Shown in pieces: positions 5,662 through 7,922 of a DNA stretch of 7,922 nucleotides. This stretch comes from Verrucomicrobiia bacterium (lineage in GTDB: Bacteria > Verrucomicrobiota > Verrucomicrobiia > Limisphaerales > UBA1319): assembly GCA_017880715.1 (NCBI GenBank), contig JADGRT010000118.1, positions 1-7,922 on the forward strand, in the 5' to 3' direction. A model generated the notes under the pieces. The model made no database searches, was not told the origin of the DNA, and saw only the letters and a program-made list of their open reading frames with translations. Positions within the stretch are counted from its first letter, which is position 1. The number at the start of each line of letters is the position of its first letter. The translations under genes and the position numbers were made by a program.

Positions 5662-6399
5662 TTATCGAACCGCCGGGGTGCCGGTCATGGGCACAAACCG
5701 GACGGGCAGCACCGCTTTGGTTTCCACGCGATCTCCCGTTTTCCGCAGCCAATACAGTTCTTGATTATAACGCTCGCCCACCGGGATGATCATTTTGCCG
5801 CCCTCCTTCAATTGATCGACTAACGTCTGGGGCACTTGCGTGGGCGCGCAGGTCACGATGATAATGTCGAACGGCGCCTTTTCGGGCCAGCCCTGATAGC
5901 CGTCGCCCACCTTGACGGTGACGTTGGTAAAGCCGAGTCGCCGCAAATCCGCTTCCGCCCGGCGCGCCAACGGCTCGATAATCTCGATCGTATAGACTTC
6001 GGCCGCCAACTGGGAGAGCACGGCCGCCTGGTAGCCGGAGCCGGTCCCAATTTCGAGCACGCGGTCGGTGGGTTGCGGATCCAGTTTCTCGGTCATGAAG
6101 GCTACGATGAACGGTTGAGAAATGGTCTGGTCATAGCCAATTGGCACGGGATAGTCGGCATAGGCCAATTTCCTGAATTCCACGGGGACAAACTCGTGCC
6201 GGGGCACCGTCAGCATCGCCCGCAACACCCCGGGGTGACGGAGGTCGCGTCCGGGCGCTTTGAGTTGCTGCTCCACCATTTGCCAGCGGGCATCGGCAAA
6301 AGCTGGCTGGGCATCCACGGACGAGTTTTTCTCCCTCGGATCGCGGCACCCCAGCACTGCCACACTGGCCAAAACAACCACCAGCAGCAGGATTGTCAT
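5662..6399 (-). CDS. pcm: Protein-L-isoaspartate O-methyltransferase homologue with lipoprotein signal
   Basis: PCMT enzymes use S-adenosylmethionine to methylate isoaspartyl residues in damaged proteins and so start their repair. Residues about 36-240 match the family throughout: an N-terminal helix (RWQMVEQQL), VPRHEFVP, AYADYPVPIGYDQTISQPFIVAFM, the SAM-binding motif VLEIGTGSGYQAAVL at 114-128, then VGDGYQGWPEKAPFDIIIVTCA and GGKMIIPVGE. The odd part is the start: a hydrophobic stretch (residues 3-16) followed by Cys18 in VLGC, a good lipobox. This predicts an exported, lipid-anchored enzyme, whereas classic Pcm is cytoplasmic. The total of 245 residues is about the family core plus this leader. 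The ATG at 6399 has AGGA about 9 nt upstream on its strand. It is divergent from the Rieske gene. Why a SAM enzyme should be outside the cytoplasm is unclear; similar exported PCMT-like proteins do occur in bacteria, to my knowledge. Confidence 0.92.
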   Translation of the reverse strand: MTILLLVVVLASVAVLGCRDPREKNSSVDAQPAFADARWQMVEQQLKAPGRDLRHPGVLRAMLTVPRHEFVPVEFRKLAYADYPVPIGYDQTISQPFIVAFMTEKLDPQPTDRVLEIGTGSGYQAAVLSQLAAEVYTIEIIEPLARRAEADLRRLGFTNVTVKVGDGYQGWPEKAPFDIIIVTCAPTQVPQTLVDQLKEGGKMIIPVGERYNQELYWLRKTGDRVETKAVLPVRFVPMTGTPAVR

Positions 6400-6508
6400 T
6401 GCTCGTTATCCTAGCGCATAACTTGCCAACAAGCGAGGAGATTCGAGAGCGGATGACCTGAGCATGCCGATTCTTGACCCTGGATCATTGACTTCGTAAT
6501 CTGGTTTC
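6400..6508. other. Divergent intergenic region, pcm / Rieske gene
   Basis: This 109-nt region should hold promoters for both divergent genes. For the plus strand, TTGACC (6474-6479) is a fair -35, with only a poor -10 (TAATCT, 6497-6502) 17 nt later, very close to the ATG at 6509. No firm promoter can be named for the minus strand. Confidence 0.25.
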
Positions 6509-6937
6509 ATGCGTCGAAAGCCCATAGCCTTGGTCAGCGAATTGTCGGCAGGACAGAGCCTCAAATTCGAATTCCTGCGGGAAGGCAAACGGGTGGAGGG
6601 CGTGCTGGTCTGTTTTAAGGGTCAACTCCTGGCCTACGAGAACCGCTGCCAGCACTTGCCGTTGCCGCTCGATTATGGAGACAACCGCTTTTTCACCAAG
6701 GATGGCCGTCATCTGCTGTGCCAGATGCACGGCGCGGTTTATGAACCGACCACGGGTGTGTGCGTGCGTGGCCCTTGCTTTGGCGCCCGGCTCGCGGCGT
6801 TGCCAATCGAGATCGCGCGCGGCCAAGTCTGGCTGGCGCTTGGGATCGCAGCCGGGCAGCCAGCGGTCGGCGCTCGAAGAACGGAGATCCGTAAGCGAAA
6901 GAACAGCCAAAAGAATTCGGGGTCTAAACGAGTTTGA
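6509..6937 (+). CDS. Rieske [2Fe-2S] ferredoxin-like protein
   Basis: The 142-residue protein carries one Rieske domain at about residues 5-110. The cluster ligands are readable as Cys47-x-His49 (NRCQHLPLPLD) and Cys71-x2-His74 (LLCQMHGAVYEPTTGVC), the CxH/CxxH pairs that hold a [2Fe-2S] cluster with two Cys on one iron and two His on the other. This stand-alone form resembles the small Rieske ferredoxins that pass electrons to oxygenases or act in nitrite-reductase-like small subunits; no partner enzyme is in the window. There is no signal peptide, so it is probably cytoplasmic. The last 25 residues or so are basic and low in complexity (RRTEIRKRKNSQKNSGSKRV) and not part of the usual fold; they may bind nucleic acid or a partner, or simply be a disordered tail. 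No ribosome site is evident before the ATG at 6509. Confidence 0.9.
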   Translation: MRRKPIALVSELSAGQSLKFEFLREGKRVEGVLVCFKGQLLAYENRCQHLPLPLDYGDNRFFTKDGRHLLCQMHGAVYEPTTGVCVRGPCFGARLAALPIEIARGQVWLALGIAAGQPAVGARRTEIRKRKNSQKNSGSKRV

Positions 6938-7180
6938 GAATGTTGGGTGGAAACATCTGAACCGGCGGTTGCATGAACCGGTGGAAACCAAAGGGGATAA
7001 GGAGTCAGGGCAAGGCCAATTCGCATCGAACGGGTGGGCGGCTGGTATCCGACCCCTCTGCAACAGCTCAAAGGTTATATCGCTAATTTACCAACTCCGG
7101 CACCTATCAAGAACCTCCTCGAAAAACTGAAATCCAACCGAATCTCGCGATCCTAGGTTTTTTTAACGTAGGTTCGTCGA
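6938..7180. other. Non-coding stretch with short repeats after the Rieske gene
   Basis: No credible gene is seen here. GGTGGAAAC occurs at 6946-6954 and 6980-6988, and GAACCGG at 6959-6965 and 6975-6981. CGGTT (6966-6970) and AACCG (6976-6980) form a 5-bp hairpin with a GCATG loop. This looks like the remnant of an interspersed repeat, though only comparison with the rest of the genome could show that. A run of seven T residues or so near 7158-7164, after the CCTAGG palindrome, might help termination, but no proper stem precedes it. Confidence 0.35.
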
Positions 7181-7209
7181 TTGTCAATTGTGAGAACCGA
7201 CTCCTTAAT
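7181..7209 (+). promoter_or_regulatory. Candidate sigma-70 type promoter for the ECF sigma gene
   Basis: TTGTCA (7181-7186) and CTTAAT (7204-7209) match the -35 box in 5 of 6 and the -10 box in 4 of 6 positions, with the ideal 17-nt spacing. Transcription would start near 7216 and leave a leader of about 30 nt before the ATG at 7247. ECF genes are often autoregulated through a different promoter type, so this may not be the only one. Confidence 0.45.
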
Positions 7210-7246
7210 GTTACCTTTGCATGACCGGCGACGATTACTATCATGA

Positions 7247-7922
7247 ATGAACGGAACTGACTTACTGGCCGATTTCCGAGAAAGCCGATCGGAAGGAGCG
7301 TTTAGCGAATTGGTCCGCCGCTATACCAACTTGGTCTATTCGGTGGCGAAGCGGCGTCTGTCCAACGTTACCCTGGCCCAGGAGGTGACCCAAATCGTGT
7401 TTATCCGGCTGGCCAAGACGGTTCCTCAACTCCGCGGCGATGCCGCATTGGTGGCCTGGCTGCACCGCACCACGGTCCACGTGTCCATCGATCTCTGGCG
7501 CTCCGAAACGCGCCGGCGCGTCCGCGAAGAACAGGCCGTCGCTATGCAACTTGACCCCCATGAAAATACCGGCTGGAATGAACTGGCCCCCGTCGTGGAT
7601 GAAGCGCTGAATGAGCTGAATGAGGCCGACCGCCAGACCATTTTGCTCCGTTTTTTCGAGGGCAAAACGATGCGCGACCTGGGCGTTGTTTTCGGAGTCA
7701 GCGAAGATGCCGCCAAGATGCGGGTGAGCCGGGCGATCAACCGGCTACGCGGTCAGCTTGGCGTCCGCGGGATGACCTGCAGTGCCATGGGGCTGGGAAC
7801 GATGCTGTCCGACCGATCCGTGGAAGCCGCGCCCAGCTCGCTGGCCGCTAGTCTGGCGTCGCTCAGTCTGCCGGTCCCTCTGGGCGCAACCGCCGGGTTT
7901 TTCAGCCTCCTGGTGAGTGTGT
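7247..7922 (+). CDS. ECF-type RNA polymerase sigma factor with C-terminal extension (cut by window edge)
   Basis: From the ATG at 7247 the frame stays open for 225 codons to the right edge. Residues about 15-85 are sigma region 2 (GAFSELVRRYTNLVYSVAKRRL, EVTQIVFIRLAKTVPQL, AWLHRTTVHVSIDLWR). Residues about 115-170 are region 4 with its helix-turn-helix (LNEADRQTILLRFFEGKTMRDLG, EDAAKMRVSRAINRLRGQL). An ordinary ECF sigma would end near residue 180. Here an Ala/Ser/Leu-rich stretch continues (MGLGTMLSDRSVEAAPSSLA, then LPVPLGATAGFFSLLVSV), likely leading into a hydrophobic or membrane segment. Such tails are familiar to me from verrucomicrobial sigma factors and may serve as a built-in regulator in place of a separate anti-sigma factor; that role is inference. 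A nearer ATG at 7243 opens only a five-codon frame that overlaps this start. No clear ribosome site is seen. Confidence 0.9.
   Translation, partial: MNGTDLLADFRESRSEGAFSELVRRYTNLVYSVAKRRLSNVTLAQEVTQIVFIRLAKTVPQLRGDAALVAWLHRTTVHVSIDLWRSETRRRVREEQAVAMQLDPHENTGWNELAPVVDEALNELNEADRQTILLRFFEGKTMRDLGVVFGVSEDAAKMRVSRAINRLRGQLGVRGMTCSAMGLGTMLSDRSVEAAPSSLAASLASLSLPVPLGATAGFFSLLVSV

Noticed and set aside
5836..6414. Plus-strand open frame of 192 codons
   Set aside because: It is antisense to the PCMT gene, which has all family motifs; the composition is that of a shadow frame.
6909..6980. TGA at the end of the Rieske gene read as selenocysteine
   Set aside because: The frame stops again about 13 codons later, the sequence after it has no known motif, and no convincing SECIS-like hairpin follows the TGA.
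7243..7260. Five-codon frame overlapping the sigma factor start as a leader peptide
   Set aside because: ATGAATGA overlaps are common by chance and nothing else supports translation of this frame.

Overview
This window looks like a chromosomal segment from a fairly GC-rich environmental bacterium. I lean towards the Verrucomicrobiota (Pedosphaera/Limisphaerales-like). The grounds are a sigma factor with an Ala/Ser-rich hydrophobic tail, palindromic intergenic repeats built on a GCGCCAG/CTGGCGC hairpin, and the style of the integrase. This placement is inference from gene style; no rRNA or other marker is present.

Layout. At 1-767 (minus) lies the N-terminal part of a tyrosine recombinase, cut by the window edge. 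Back to back with it, at 857-950 (plus), is a selenocysteine tRNA gene (selC) with a TCA anticodon, an 8-bp acceptor stem, a long variable arm and an encoded CCA. Next on the plus strand come an AbrB-type antitoxin and a PIN-domain toxin (vapBC-like, 1036-1702), selA (1740-3152) and a large selD-type gene (3227-4816). A 279-nt convergent gap (4817-5095) carries a perfect 36-bp inverted repeat. On the minus strand follow a two-CBS-domain protein (5096-5545) and a protein-L-isoaspartate O-methyltransferase homologue with a lipoprotein signal (5662-6399). On the plus strand are a small Rieske ferredoxin-like protein (6509-6937) and, after a 309-nt gap, an ECF-type sigma factor (7247 to the right edge) with the start of a C-terminal extension.

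How the genes work together. selC, selA and selD form a selenocysteine locus. SelD makes selenophosphate, SelA converts Ser-tRNA(Sec) to Sec-tRNA(Sec), and selC is the tRNA. SelB and a recognisable selenoprotein are not in the window. A toxin-antitoxin pair sits inside the locus and an integrase borders it, which suggests a mobile or recombination-prone neighbourhood.

The most interesting item is the SelD protein. It appears to be a three-part fusion: a short N-terminal module with three CxC pairs, a full SelD core with a catalytic Cys (not Sec), and a C-terminal AhpD/carboxymuconolactone-decarboxylase-like domain with a CxxCxxxH motif. This suggests built-in thiol or metal chemistry for handling selenium or delivering it to the kinase. 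That function is inference.
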